Shown here one piece after another: positions 1 to 8,037 of a stretch of 64,000 nucleotides of DNA; position 1 is the first letter of the stretch, and every line of letters starts with the position of its first letter. The position numbers and the translations under genes were made by a program. The notes under the pieces are model-generated. The model did no database searches, was not told where the DNA came from, and saw only the letters and a list, made by a program, of their open reading frames with translations. The stretch is from Nanobdellota archaeon (lineage in GTDB: Archaea; Nanobdellota; Nanobdellia; Parvarchaeales; Parvarchaeaceae): contig JAKAPK010000001.1 of NCBI GenBank assembly GCA_021807125.1, positions 246,354 to 310,353 of the forward strand, read 5' to 3'.

Positions 1-8
1 AGAAACTA

Positions 9-533
9 ATGGTCCTTGAAGAAGCCATAAAATATGTTGTAGAAGTGAGCGGGGATAAAGGGTTAGAAGTATTTAATTATCTGCTTAAACGCGGCACAAT
101 GGAGGAAAATTCTCTCGCAAGAGCGATGAAATTCGAAAAGGCAAACAGCATAAGAAAATTCCTTTATAAGTTGTACAATAAAAACCTCGTATCCTATATC
201 AAAAAGAAAAGGGGCAAAAAGGCATGGTACACTTATTACTGGACCGCAAACGCCGAAAGACTTATCTTTCTGCTAAAAAAACAGTATGAGGATGAGATAG
301 CCCAGACAAAACAATCCATAACTCTTAATAAGGTTAACGATTTTTACATCTGCAATACGTGCAATAGGCGATACGATGTTACCAAGGCGCTTGAAAACGA
401 TTACAAGTGCGCTAACTGCGGCAGTATACTGCAGCATCTGGATATAAATTTGGTTCTTAATGACAAGCAGAACAGGATAAGCTTCCTTAACGAAAAAATA
501 AAGAGATTGTTAGGATTAGTAAAATACAAGTAG
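9..533 (+). CDS. tfe: Transcription factor E, alpha subunit (TFE)
   Basis: Archaeal homologue of TFIIE-alpha. It helps RNA polymerase open promoter DNA and stabilises the pre-initiation complex. The first ~110 residues form a winged-helix region (hydrophobic/basic helices ending in KKRGKKAWYTYYW). The C-terminal part has a zinc ribbon with two Cys-x2-Cys knuckles (CNTC near residue 115, CANC near residue 134). At 174 aa it matches the usual length of the family. The ATG at 9 is the first possible start in the window; an upstream start cannot be excluded because only 8 bases precede it. The next gene is convergent with a 2-bp gap. Assignment by recognition of the family pattern; high confidence. 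Confidence 0.93.
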   Translation: MVLEEAIKYVVEVSGDKGLEVFNYLLKRGTMEENSLARAMKFEKANSIRKFLYKLYNKNLVSYIKKKRGKKAWYTYYWTANAERLIFLLKKQYEDEIAQTKQSITLNKVNDFYICNTCNRRYDVTKALENDYKCANCGSILQHLDINLVLNDKQNRISFLNEKIKRLLGLVKYK

Positions 534-535
534 AT

Positions 536-817
536 TCAGGAAAGCTGGCAATTCTGGTTAAGGTAAATAGTGTTGCTGTTTGCACAAACGTAAGCACTAC
601 TGTTTGAGGATACAGCACAAGAATAGCCGTAACTTATGTTTTTAGCGATGCATGTCTGGTCCGCAATGGACGATGAAGAGCTTAGGTTCTGGCATTTTAA
701 CTGACATACGACCCTAGCTATCTGCAAATGGTTCTGTGAGGCTGAATTATAGAACACCGCAGCAGCGACTATCAAGGCAAAAACAATTCCCAAAACTATC
801 GCCTGTGATTTATCCAT
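536..817 (-). CDS. Small secreted or membrane-anchored Cys-containing protein
   Basis: Family not recognised. The track ORF begins at a TTG, but an internal ATG opens a protein starting MDKSQAIVLGIVFALIVAAAV, a typical N-terminal membrane/signal segment directly after a short charged start, so I take that as the start (about 93 aa; the exact base may be off by one). After the segment come a Ser/Asn-rich region and six cysteines (spread as C..C...C...C..C...C), suggesting an extracellular disulfide-bonded domain anchored to the membrane. It is convergent with tfe and divergent from the Nudix-like gene. Function unknown. Confidence 0.55.
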   Translation of the reverse strand: MDKSQAIVLGIVFALIVAAAVFYNSASQNHLQIARVVCQLKCQNLSSSSSIADQTCIAKNISYGYSCAVSSNSSAYVCANSNTIYLNQNCQLS

Positions 818-981
818 AATAGTCTGCAAATACGGGCATGATTGCTCCAACCGGAACAAGTTGTGTCTCGTCAATCTCCTTATATGAGTCTATCCAATAG
901 ACTAATTTAAGGTTTTCCCGGCCCAACAACACGCATTTTGTTGTGTTTAACATTTATATTTCTAAACTGAGCACTTTAATT

Positions 982-1395
982 ATGTACAGGCGAACCGCGG
1001 TTATAATCCTAAAGGGAAATAAGGTTCTTCTAGTTAAGCTGAAAGAACAGGACAGGATGCTTCCAAGGGCGACATGGGTATTTCCATACATAGAACTCAA
1101 AGAGATGGATAGCCCAAGAAAGAGCGTTAATGACATACTTTTAAAGATGGGGCTCAAGTTCAGCATGACAGACAAAGTATTCAAATATTCGCCAAGCGAA
1201 AATCCGAAGATAAACTATATAACTTATGTTGTAAATTGTGATGGGGGAGAACCAGATGTCAGCGACAGTTTCCAAACGTTCAAGTGGGTAGAAATAGGGG
1301 ACATAGTCGCGTATTCTACTTCCTTTATGGATGGAAACGTTTCTAAATACCTCAATAATCTCAAGGAAAAAATGGACAAACTCGGCGTTCAGTAA
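982..1395 (+). CDS. Nudix-fold protein with degenerate Nudix box
   Basis: The track ORF starts at 943, but the ATG at 982 (MYRRTAVIILKGNKVLLVKL) sits exactly where Nudix domains begin, so the 39 nt upstream are probably leader. The first strand, the R..WVFP segment and the late F..FKWVEIGDI strand fit a Nudix hydrolase. The helix that should carry G-x5-E-x7-R-E-x2-E-E-x-G reads YIELKEMDSPRKSVNDILLKMGL: the length fits, but the R-E..E-E metal-binding residues are not present. It may bind a nucleotide without hydrolysing it, or have shifted chemistry. It ends one base before the stop of the convergent PAC2 gene. Confidence 0.6.
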   Translation: MYRRTAVIILKGNKVLLVKLKEQDRMLPRATWVFPYIELKEMDSPRKSVNDILLKMGLKFSMTDKVFKYSPSENPKINYITYVVNCDGGEPDVSDSFQTFKWVEIGDIVAYSTSFMDGNVSKYLNNLKEKMDKLGVQ

Positions 1396-2097
1396 TCAGC
1401 CGTAAAGTTCTTCTTGACCTTTTTCCTCGCCTGCCGGCTGGACATTCTTCACAGTGCGATTTATTTTGCCCATCATCTTTTTGTATTCCATAACAAGACC
1501 GCTTGTATCTACGTCAAGCTTTATGATCGTTTTTAGCGCGGAAATCAGCGCAGCGGCCGCGATGCCGTCCGGTATGCTTTCGTGAGTCTCTGCCATCAGC
1601 ATAATCAAGGGGGTTGAAGTTTCCTTACACTTGAACGCGAGTCTCGCATTTAAGCCGAACACAGCGCCTTCTTCAAGAAGTTTGAATTTTGTCAGTTTGT
1701 CCTTTAAATTTACAGGCACATAGTACACTTCACTAGTGTTCTTCTGTTCGTTTATGCCTATGCCGTCCAACGCTATTATTGCCTTACACTTATTTTTTTT
1801 GTATATATTAATTATTTCGTCGACAACAGGATCTACCTCATTCCTGAGCATCGGCAGTTCAGACGATATAAAGATAGCATCATCGCTTTCGAGTACCCTT
1901 ATAGGGAAAGTAACATCCCCCTTTTCTACCAAAGCAACGTATCCTCCGTTCTCAGACTCTATATAGCCGGAATCCTTTATTATGCCCTTGTCCTCGAGAT
2001 AACTCAGTGCCAATACGGATATAAAACCGACTGTCTGGAATCCCGTTATAATATATTTTCCTGGTTCAGGTTGCTTATAAAAATGTGCGCTTGCCAT
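1396..2097 (-). CDS. PAC2-family (proteasome assembly chaperone-like) protein
   Basis: 233 aa. The protein matches the archaeal PAC2 family (COG1938 type), seen in the early ITGFQTVGFISVLAL stretch, the KAIIALDGIGI strand, the AVFGLNARLAF segment, and the LMAETHESIPDGIAAAALI segment near residue 170. Eukaryotic relatives help assemble 20S proteasome alpha rings; the archaeal role is less well established. The tail GEEKGQEELYG is acidic and not a standard hydrophobic HbYX-type proteasome-docking end. Monocistronic by position: the gene upstream on the same strand ends at 2129, a 31-bp AT-rich gap. Confidence 0.8.
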   Translation of the reverse strand: MASAHFYKQPEPGKYIITGFQTVGFISVLALSYLEDKGIIKDSGYIESENGGYVALVEKGDVTFPIRVLESDDAIFISSELPMLRNEVDPVVDEIINIYKKNKCKAIIALDGIGINEQKNTSEVYYVPVNLKDKLTKFKLLEEGAVFGLNARLAFKCKETSTPLIMLMAETHESIPDGIAAAALISALKTIIKLDVDTSGLVMEYKKMMGKINRTVKNVQPAGEEKGQEELYG

Positions 2098-2128
2098 TAA
2101 TAGACTATTAATTTAAACTTTAAATAAG

Positions 2129-3220
2129 TTAAAAGAATCCAGGTATAACTCCAGTTATCATCAGACCGCTCATTATGGCGGGTAACAAGAAGAAGAACAG
2201 CCAGTAAGTCTTTTTCCATACGAAAACCTTATAGCCGTCCAGCGCTACGACTCCAAAATTTAGAGGTAACATGTTGAAAGCCGCAAAATAAAAATTTACG
2301 AAGCTTGTAAGCCTTGCAATCGTCAATATCGTAAACGTAATTATGTCCAGAGTACTGCCGGCCAGGGTCAAGGTTATATAGAATATGGCCATGAACAGAA
2401 AACCGAAAATCATATTTATTTTTGGACCAGCCAAGGATATCTTGGCATATCTTTCTATGAAACCCTGTCGGTCAGTATACATCTCACTCGCATCAGGATT
2501 GAAATATGTAGCTCCTGGAGCCGCGAATATGAAGCCAAATAATGAAGTTACGAGAGCTAATAAAACACCGGGCACCCACAATCTGAATTCGGCAGGGTAA
2601 CCATAATTTTGTGCGGAAAACTTGTGCATCAATTCGTGCATTATGAATCCGAAAGCTATTGCTATCAACGAAGCGGTTAGCGCAACAAGGAAAGAACCCG
2701 CCGTCAGGGATGGAGAAAACAAATAAGCGAACGCAAAAGAAAGCACAAGCCAGGCTATAAGTATGTTATATACTTCAGTTTTGGAAAATCTTCCAAAAAA
2801 GCCAGATCTCTTTTTGTACTGCTTAAATCCCGGCTGATAAAGCCGCTGGCTTAACTTATTTCTGACTTTGATATCGTGTCTATCGTTATCCGAGTACCCT
2901 TCGCCATAATTGTAGTTAATACTGCTATTGTCAAGGAACTTGTTTAAATTTGCATACTCTTCCTTTCTTAATTCGTCGAGTTTAGGTTCCAATGCGTCGC
3001 GACGGTTGCGCGCCATTACAAGGGAACGGTCATAATGGTATGCCATGTCATAAGAGGTAAATGCACTGCGATATTCTCCCAATTTCTCAAGAATAACGGC
3101 CTTTTTGTATAAAAGCCCTGCATTCTGCTTGTCGCTATCCAGTTTTCCTTCCAGCCTTTCTAGTTCTCTTGCAAGTTTTTCACGGTCTTCTTGGTTTTTT
3201 GGCCGGCGTCCTTTATCCAT
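2129..3220 (-). CDS. Membrane metalloprotease of the M50 / site-2 protease type with N-terminal TPR-like region
   Basis: 363 aa in two parts. Residues ~1-110 are charged helical repeats (EKLGEYRSAFTSYDMAYHYD) like one or two TPR units, presumably cytoplasmic. From ~150 on there are about six hydrophobic segments containing the zinc motif HELMH (near residue 194), the family's G-Y-P/F..W.PG segment, and a late NMLPLNFGVVALDG (near 326) matching the conserved N-x-[LI]-P-x..-L-D-G that supplies the third metal ligand. These proteases cut within or next to membrane helices. The start overlaps the end of ksgA by 61 bases; no closer start keeps the TPR region, so the overlap is probably real or the start is slightly downstream. 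Confidence 0.82.
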   Translation of the reverse strand: MDKGRRPKNQEDREKLARELERLEGKLDSDKQNAGLLYKKAVILEKLGEYRSAFTSYDMAYHYDRSLVMARNRRDALEPKLDELRKEEYANLNKFLDNSSINYNYGEGYSDNDRHDIKVRNKLSQRLYQPGFKQYKKRSGFFGRFSKTEVYNILIAWLVLSFAFAYLFSPSLTAGSFLVALTASLIAIAFGFIMHELMHKFSAQNYGYPAEFRLWVPGVLLALVTSLFGFIFAAPGATYFNPDASEMYTDRQGFIERYAKISLAGPKINMIFGFLFMAIFYITLTLAGSTLDIITFTILTIARLTSFVNFYFAAFNMLPLNFGVVALDGYKVFVWKKTYWLFFFLLPAIMSGLMITGVIPGFF

Positions 3221-3999
3221 AAACCAACATTTACTGCACTATTATAAATATTAATCAGTTCAGGCACCTCAAAATAAAATACCTTCTTCCTAAGACTAGC
3301 TTCATCAATTTTATTCAGTTTTTCCCTTATCGAATTCTTGTCATAAGTCGCTAACTTTGTCCTAGAATCTATTATAGCAGAATAAAGGTTCTTTTTTTTG
3401 TGCTGGAATATTACCCTGCAAAATGCAAGGAAATCATCGTCTATTTTGATTTCTTTGGGTCGCATCTTTATTACGATTGAATCCACGGCCGGCACCGGTC
3501 TGAAGTTGGCCTTGCTCACGTCCATTACTTTCTCAACGTTCATACAGTATTGCACGAATACAGACAACATCGAGTAATCTCTCAACCCTGGAAAAGCCAC
3601 CATTCTGTCTCCGAATTCCTTCTGATACATCAATACAGCCAGAGAACCTCTAACATTATTCATAAAATAAATTAATTTTTCCGTTATCGGTGAAGATATG
3701 TTGTACGGCAGATTTGATACTATTTTATTTACATCGTTAGGGATATCCATCTTGAGTATGTCGGCGTTTATGAAGTCTATATTCTTTATATCCACCAGAT
3801 TCATTTTGGATTCGTCCAATAGATACAAATCTTTTTCTACAGCATACACCTTTTTTGCTTTCTTAGCAATATGCCCCGTCATTCTCCCGTCGCCACTACC
3901 GATTTCGAGAACTACGTCTTTATCGTTAAGCTCTGCTGCGTCTATTATTCTTTCTATGACTTTCTCATTTTTTATGAATATTTGGTTATTCCTGATCAT
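3160..3999 (-). CDS. ksgA: 16S rRNA dimethyladenosine transferase (KsgA/Dim1)
   Basis: SAM-dependent enzyme that dimethylates the two adjacent adenines in the 3'-terminal hairpin loop of 16S rRNA. Visible motifs: an N-terminal FIKNEKVIERI, SAM-binding VLEIGSGDGRMTGHI, the acidic YAVEKD, the catalytic NLPYNISSP near residue 97, and the C-terminal FRPVPAVDSIVIKM typical of the family. The target loop GGGGAACC is intact in the 16S gene at 26.06 kb. The start overlaps the upstream GTPase stop by 4 bp (ATGA), so the two are translationally coupled. The C-terminal tail is lysine-rich and overlaps the protease gene. Confidence 0.93.
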   Translation of the reverse strand: MIRNNQIFIKNEKVIERIIDAAELNDKDVVLEIGSGDGRMTGHIAKKAKKVYAVEKDLYLLDESKMNLVDIKNIDFINADILKMDIPNDVNKIVSNLPYNISSPITEKLIYFMNNVRGSLAVLMYQKEFGDRMVAFPGLRDYSMLSVFVQYCMNVEKVMDVSKANFRPVPAVDSIVIKMRPKEIKIDDDFLAFCRVIFQHKKKNLYSAIIDSRTKLATYDKNSIREKLNKIDEASLRKKVFYFEVPELINIYNSAVNVGLWIKDAGQKTKKTVKNLQEN

Positions 4000-5138
4000 A
4001 CCAATATTTTTATTATCTGTCCATTTTTTACTGGCTCATCGTTTTTTATTTTTAAGCCCGTGCGGCAGTCTATCGCACCTTTGTAACGCTTTGCTATCTC
4101 AGTATGCACTATAGAAGCTACGTCTTTGGGGTTTGCGTCTTTTGGAACTATATAAGCGTCAGGAAGGACGTTTCCACGTTTGTCCGACATTTTATTTTCG
4201 TCTTCAACCGTAAAGACAACTTTCGCTTTCATTACATCAAAAACAAGCGAATTAAGAGCTTCCTGGACACCTGTTGTACCAAATCTATTTAATATATGTT
4301 TCAGGACATCCATCGCGCCTTTTTGATATTCATTAAGTTCGCCTTTAATTTCGACGCTGTTTCCAAAATAATCGATAAACCCGTTCTTTTCAGCTTCCTT
4401 TAGAGCCAGTTCAGCTTCTGCAGAGCATGGAATGCATTCATAATCGGAGTTTTTCTTAATGTTTTCGAGATTAGCCCCAAAATTTTTGTCTAGGTCCATC
4501 TTATTCGCAGCTATCAGTATTGGCTTTTCAGATGCTATTATAGAATTGCTTAGTTTTTCTAACGTATCATCGTTATCGAGAGTCTTTATGTCAAATTCAC
4601 TTATTTTTTCCTTTATGCAGTCGTAACCTATTTTTACTCCAGATAGCTTCTTTGATACTTGAATGGATATATCATCCCCGCTGCGCAATTTTGTCTCTTT
4701 TATCAGCGACGATATCCACAACACGAGTTCGTTTTTTACCATTTTTACATCGTTCAGCGGCTCGTAATTTGACGTATGCATACCTTCGGAGTCGGTTGTG
4801 CCAGACGCGTCAACCACTTCTATAAGCCCGTCAGCTTCCATAGCATCGCTTAGAAATTTGTTTCCGAGACCCCTTCCTTCGTGAGCGTTCTCTACCAATC
4901 CTGCGACATCTATCATCTCCAGAGGTACAAAACGTGTTCCATGTTTACACGGAGCGTTGTGCGGACTGCATTTCTTTCCAAATTCGGATTCTGGACACTT
5001 AACTGTAACATAAGCTATGCCTCTGTTCGGTTCTATTGTAGTGAAAGGCCGGTCTTCTATTTTTATATTTTCGAGAGTAAGCGCTTTAAAGAAAGTGCTC
5101 TTTCCAACATTTGTTCTGCCTATTACGCCTATTTTCAT
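3996..5138 (-). CDS. YchF/Obg-family GTP-binding protein with TGS domain
   Basis: I place the start at the ATG giving MKIGVIGRTNVGKSTFF, because it overlaps the upstream stop by 4 bp and begins right at the G1 P-loop; the track's longer form adds 12 residues of leader. Domains: GTPase core (G1 GRTNVGKS, G2 region with RPFTTIEPN, G3 DVAGL, G4 NKMD), an inserted helical region, and a C-terminal TGS domain (PDAYIVPKDANPKDVASIVH...NGQIIKI). The pattern is that of archaeal YchF-like GTPases, which associate with ribosomes. Precise function in archaea unsettled. Part of a coupled run with the membrane protein upstream and ksgA downstream. Confidence 0.9.
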   Translation of the reverse strand: MKIGVIGRTNVGKSTFFKALTLENIKIEDRPFTTIEPNRGIAYVTVKCPESEFGKKCSPHNAPCKHGTRFVPLEMIDVAGLVENAHEGRGLGNKFLSDAMEADGLIEVVDASGTTDSEGMHTSNYEPLNDVKMVKNELVLWISSLIKETKLRSGDDISIQVSKKLSGVKIGYDCIKEKISEFDIKTLDNDDTLEKLSNSIIASEKPILIAANKMDLDKNFGANLENIKKNSDYECIPCSAEAELALKEAEKNGFIDYFGNSVEIKGELNEYQKGAMDVLKHILNRFGTTGVQEALNSLVFDVMKAKVVFTVEDENKMSDKRGNVLPDAYIVPKDANPKDVASIVHTEIAKRYKGAIDCRTGLKIKNDEPVKNGQIIKILV

Positions 5139-5491
5139 AGTAAGATATAAATTATAACCGAGCCGATTATACAAGGTATTAAGAACAAGACTTGATAATT
5201 TATTATCCGGGTAAGGTCAGATTTTACTGCCGTATAAAACGCAGATAACATTACGTTTAATATAGCCACAAGGTATAATATCACTACATAGAAATCACCT
5301 GCGTATGCATAAGACGCCAGTATAACTAGGACTTCAACCGCTATAACTGCGAACCCGAATAATTTGTTTATCTTTATCCTTTTGCCTAGCTTTTCTATCT
5401 CCGATTCTGCGTAAAACCCTACAAAGTAACCGCCAGGAAAAGAGAATGATAAAAATAACGCGGCGAGTATTTCGTTTATAAGTGAAATCAT
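5135..5491 (-). CDS. Small integral membrane protein, unknown
   Basis: 118 aa, mostly hydrophobic, with about four membrane segments (LAALFLSFSFPGGYFVGFY; LFGFAVIAVEVLVILASYAY; FYVVILYLVAILNVMLSAFY; LFLIPCIIGSVIIYILL) separated by short charged loops. I do not recognise a family. It leads the minus-strand run with the YchF-like GTPase (4-bp overlap) and ksgA, so it is probably co-transcribed, but nothing in the sequence shows a functional link. Its upstream region is shared with the divergent flippase gene (76 bp). Confidence 0.65.
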   Translation of the reverse strand: MISLINEILAALFLSFSFPGGYFVGFYAESEIEKLGKRIKINKLFGFAVIAVEVLVILASYAYAGDFYVVILYLVAILNVMLSAFYTAVKSDLTRIINYQVLFLIPCIIGSVIIYILL

Positions 5492-5567
5492 TTAATCTAT
5501 TGTACAGATTCTAATAAAAGGGTTATTATATATAACTATAGCAATCTAAACTGTTAATTGGTATCCG

Positions 5568-7115
5568 ATGGCAGAAAAGGAGTATGTCAGCGAAGAACTC
5601 GAAGAAGAAAGGCGCACGGTAGCGACAAACAGCGTATATTCCTTTAGCAGATCGATATCGCGTTTCGTGCTGTCATTTATAGTGAGCATATTTCTAGTAA
5701 GAGTTCTCGGAGCACAAAACTACGGATTATATTCTTTAGTAGTTATTTATTGGACGGTCTTTGAAGGATTGTCAACGTTCGGCATAGACGGAATGATAAG
5801 TTACGCAGTGGCAAGATATCGCGCGCAGGGCAAATATAGTAAGTTAAAATGGGTAGTTAAACATTATTTTTATTTAATCGTCGTTACTTCGATAGTTTTG
5901 TCGTTCGTGATGTTCATAAGTGCGAACATAATATCTTATTTTTACAATTTGCCGCAGATGGCATATCTTCTTAAGATATTGTCAGTAGGGCTGGTTTTTT
6001 ATGTGATAGCTGACAGGTTCATTCCAAACATATTTCAGGGATTCCAAAAAATGAAATATACTTTAATAGCAGGAGTAACGCTTGATGCTTTACGCGGAGT
6101 ACAAGTAGTCGTGGTTGTAATAGGATTCGGGCTTGTTGGCGCAATAGCGTTTTATGATATAACTTACGCAATAATAGCAGCAATATCAATATATTTCTTG
6201 TATTCCCTAACAAAGAACATTAAATCTTATTCAATACCCTCAAAAAATGAGAGCAAGAGATTGATGCACTATAGCGTGTTCACTTACGAAAGCATGTTAA
6301 TGTTTCTCGTTTCTAGCCCAATGATAACTCTGTTGCTTGGTTATTTCGCCTTCAACACCAGCTATGTAAGCTTTTTCAGGGTAGCGAACCTGATGTCGGG
6401 TATAATCTACATGCCAATGGGTGCGTTAGGATCCGCTTTCTTTGCAACAATAACGAAGTACTTTGTAAAAAAAGACTATACTAACTTTTATGCTCTTCAA
6501 AATACTCTTATAAGGTATTCTGCACTGTCGGTTATACCCTTAGTCGTAGCTTCTATAATAGCCTCAAATCAAATAATAGAGTTCTTTTATCGTTCGGCAA
6601 TGTCCAGTGCCGTAATACCATTTATAATTTTGCTTATACCAATAGCAATATCGAGTGTATTCGGGCCTATAGTAATAGTACTTAGCGCTATAGGAAAACA
6701 AAAGTATTTCATGTACTCTAATCTGGCTGCGACGATAGTCAGCATAGTGGCATCGATAACGCTTATACCTATGTTTTTATCAGAAGGCGCAGCCATCGTT
6801 TCAATGGCCGTTAGTATGTCGGCGCTGTTTACTAATCTGTATTTTACATCTAAATACATAAAAATAAGACTTCCCATAATTGCGATACTTAAATCTATAT
6901 TTTCGACTGGGATAATGGGAATCTATACATTTCTGTTGTTGGCTATTACACCCTTGATAATGCTGCCGCTTGTCCTCATATCTGCCATAACTCTGTATGT
7001 CTTTATACTGTACTTTGTAAAAGCCATAACCGACAAGGATATAAAATTTATACTGAGATTAAGCGGTCTGGGTAATTTATTAAGGAGATATGGTTTATAC
7101 AACGGCAAAAGCTGA
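5568..7115 (+). CDS. Polysaccharide/oligosaccharide flippase (MOP superfamily)
   Basis: 515 aa with a charged N-terminus (EEELEEERRTVATNSVYSF) followed by about 12-14 hydrophobic segments. The opening FSRSISRFVLSFIVSIFLVRVLGAQNYGLYSL is the hallmark of RfbX/Wzx-type flippases, which move lipid-linked sugars across the membrane. With AglB 0.9 kb downstream on the same strand, the likely job is flipping the lipid-linked glycan used for protein N-glycosylation (inference). The gene stands alone, divergent from the membrane protein at 5135, with an AT-rich upstream region. Confidence 0.85.
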   Translation: MAEKEYVSEELEEERRTVATNSVYSFSRSISRFVLSFIVSIFLVRVLGAQNYGLYSLVVIYWTVFEGLSTFGIDGMISYAVARYRAQGKYSKLKWVVKHYFYLIVVTSIVLSFVMFISANIISYFYNLPQMAYLLKILSVGLVFYVIADRFIPNIFQGFQKMKYTLIAGVTLDALRGVQVVVVVIGFGLVGAIAFYDITYAIIAAISIYFLYSLTKNIKSYSIPSKNESKRLMHYSVFTYESMLMFLVSSPMITLLLGYFAFNTSYVSFFRVANLMSGIIYMPMGALGSAFFATITKYFVKKDYTNFYALQNTLIRYSALSVIPLVVASIIASNQIIEFFYRSAMSSAVIPFIILLIPIAISSVFGPIVIVLSAIGKQKYFMYSNLAATIVSIVASITLIPMFLSEGAAIVSMAVSMSALFTNLYFTSKYIKIRLPIIAILKSIFSTGIMGIYTFLLLAITPLIMLPLVLISAITLYVFILYFVKAITDKDIKFILRLSGLGNLLRRYGLYNGKS

Positions 7116-7180
7116 ATGATACGTTGTTCATAAAAACATATAAAACATATAACCTAGCTGTGCATAGTCAATAATGAGAA

Positions 7181-7954
7181 ATGAATGCAAGTGAAATTAT
7201 GCGATTGAATACAAAATCTGTCAATTTAGAACTGAATATAGAATCAAAAAAACTCTTATGCAACGGCTCCGAAGTGCCCTTTTCTGTAAGAAGGCTCGGT
7301 GATATGTCACCCGTACTGTTGAGTGCGAATCTTATTAACAAGAACAATCGCGATGATGTCTTATATTATATGTATAGAGCTGCCGGTCTTTCGATAAATC
7401 CAACCATATTCGAGGCGCACAACATGCGCTATGATGTCACTATGATGGTAAATTACAATCTTGGAAAGGAATTTAATAAGACGTTCGGACATTACCATCC
7501 GCTTGCCGAGAACGACCTAAGTTATCCAGAAATATACGAACTGCTATATGGTGAAGCAATGTATGTTCTTCAGGCAAAACAAGGCGATGAGTATAAAGTT
7601 AGACTCGTACGCGCTAAAAAAGGAGATCGTATAATCATGCCGCCTAACTACGGGCATATAACCGTTAACGTAGGTAACGGACCATTGGTGGAAGCCAACC
7701 TTGTTAGTTCGAAATTCAAATCCGACTATATGCCTATAAAGGATATGGGCGGCGGCGCGGTATACGTGTTAAATGATAACAATATAGTAGTGAATAAAAA
7801 TTACAGCAACGTTTCGATAGGCTATTTTGAAGAGCCAGAAGAGCTTGCATTTCTTGACAACAGCAAGAGCCTTTATGATGAGTATATAGCGCATCCAGAG
7901 CATTTTGAGTTCCTTGAAAAACCGAGTTTACTTGCTGGGAAGATAACGCAGTAA
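7181..7954 (+). CDS. pgi: Glucose-6-phosphate isomerase, archaeal cupin type
   Basis: 257 aa. It interconverts glucose-6-phosphate and fructose-6-phosphate. The cupin metal site is clear: FGHYHP (near residues 102-107) with a following Glu in the EIYELLYGEAMYVLQ strand, and the second cupin motif PPNYGHITVNVGNGP. This is the archaeal cPGI family rather than the classical PGI. The N-terminal ~85 residues precede the cupin and are longer than in the ~190-aa euryarchaeal forms. It lies between the flippase and AglB, where it would feed sugar phosphates into glycan synthesis or gluconeogenesis (inference). Confidence 0.9.
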   Translation: MNASEIMRLNTKSVNLELNIESKKLLCNGSEVPFSVRRLGDMSPVLLSANLINKNNRDDVLYYMYRAAGLSINPTIFEAHNMRYDVTMMVNYNLGKEFNKTFGHYHPLAENDLSYPEIYELLYGEAMYVLQAKQGDEYKVRLVRAKKGDRIIMPPNYGHITVNVGNGPLVEANLVSSKFKSDYMPIKDMGGGAVYVLNDNNIVVNKNYSNVSIGYFEEPEELAFLDNSKSLYDEYIAHPEHFEFLEKPSLLAGKITQ

Positions 7955-8037
7955 AGTACTTTATTACAGGCGAAGATAATATCTATCCAAATAACCTTTA
8001 AAAAGCACTGTTGTATTGTTTAATACTATAAAGTTTT

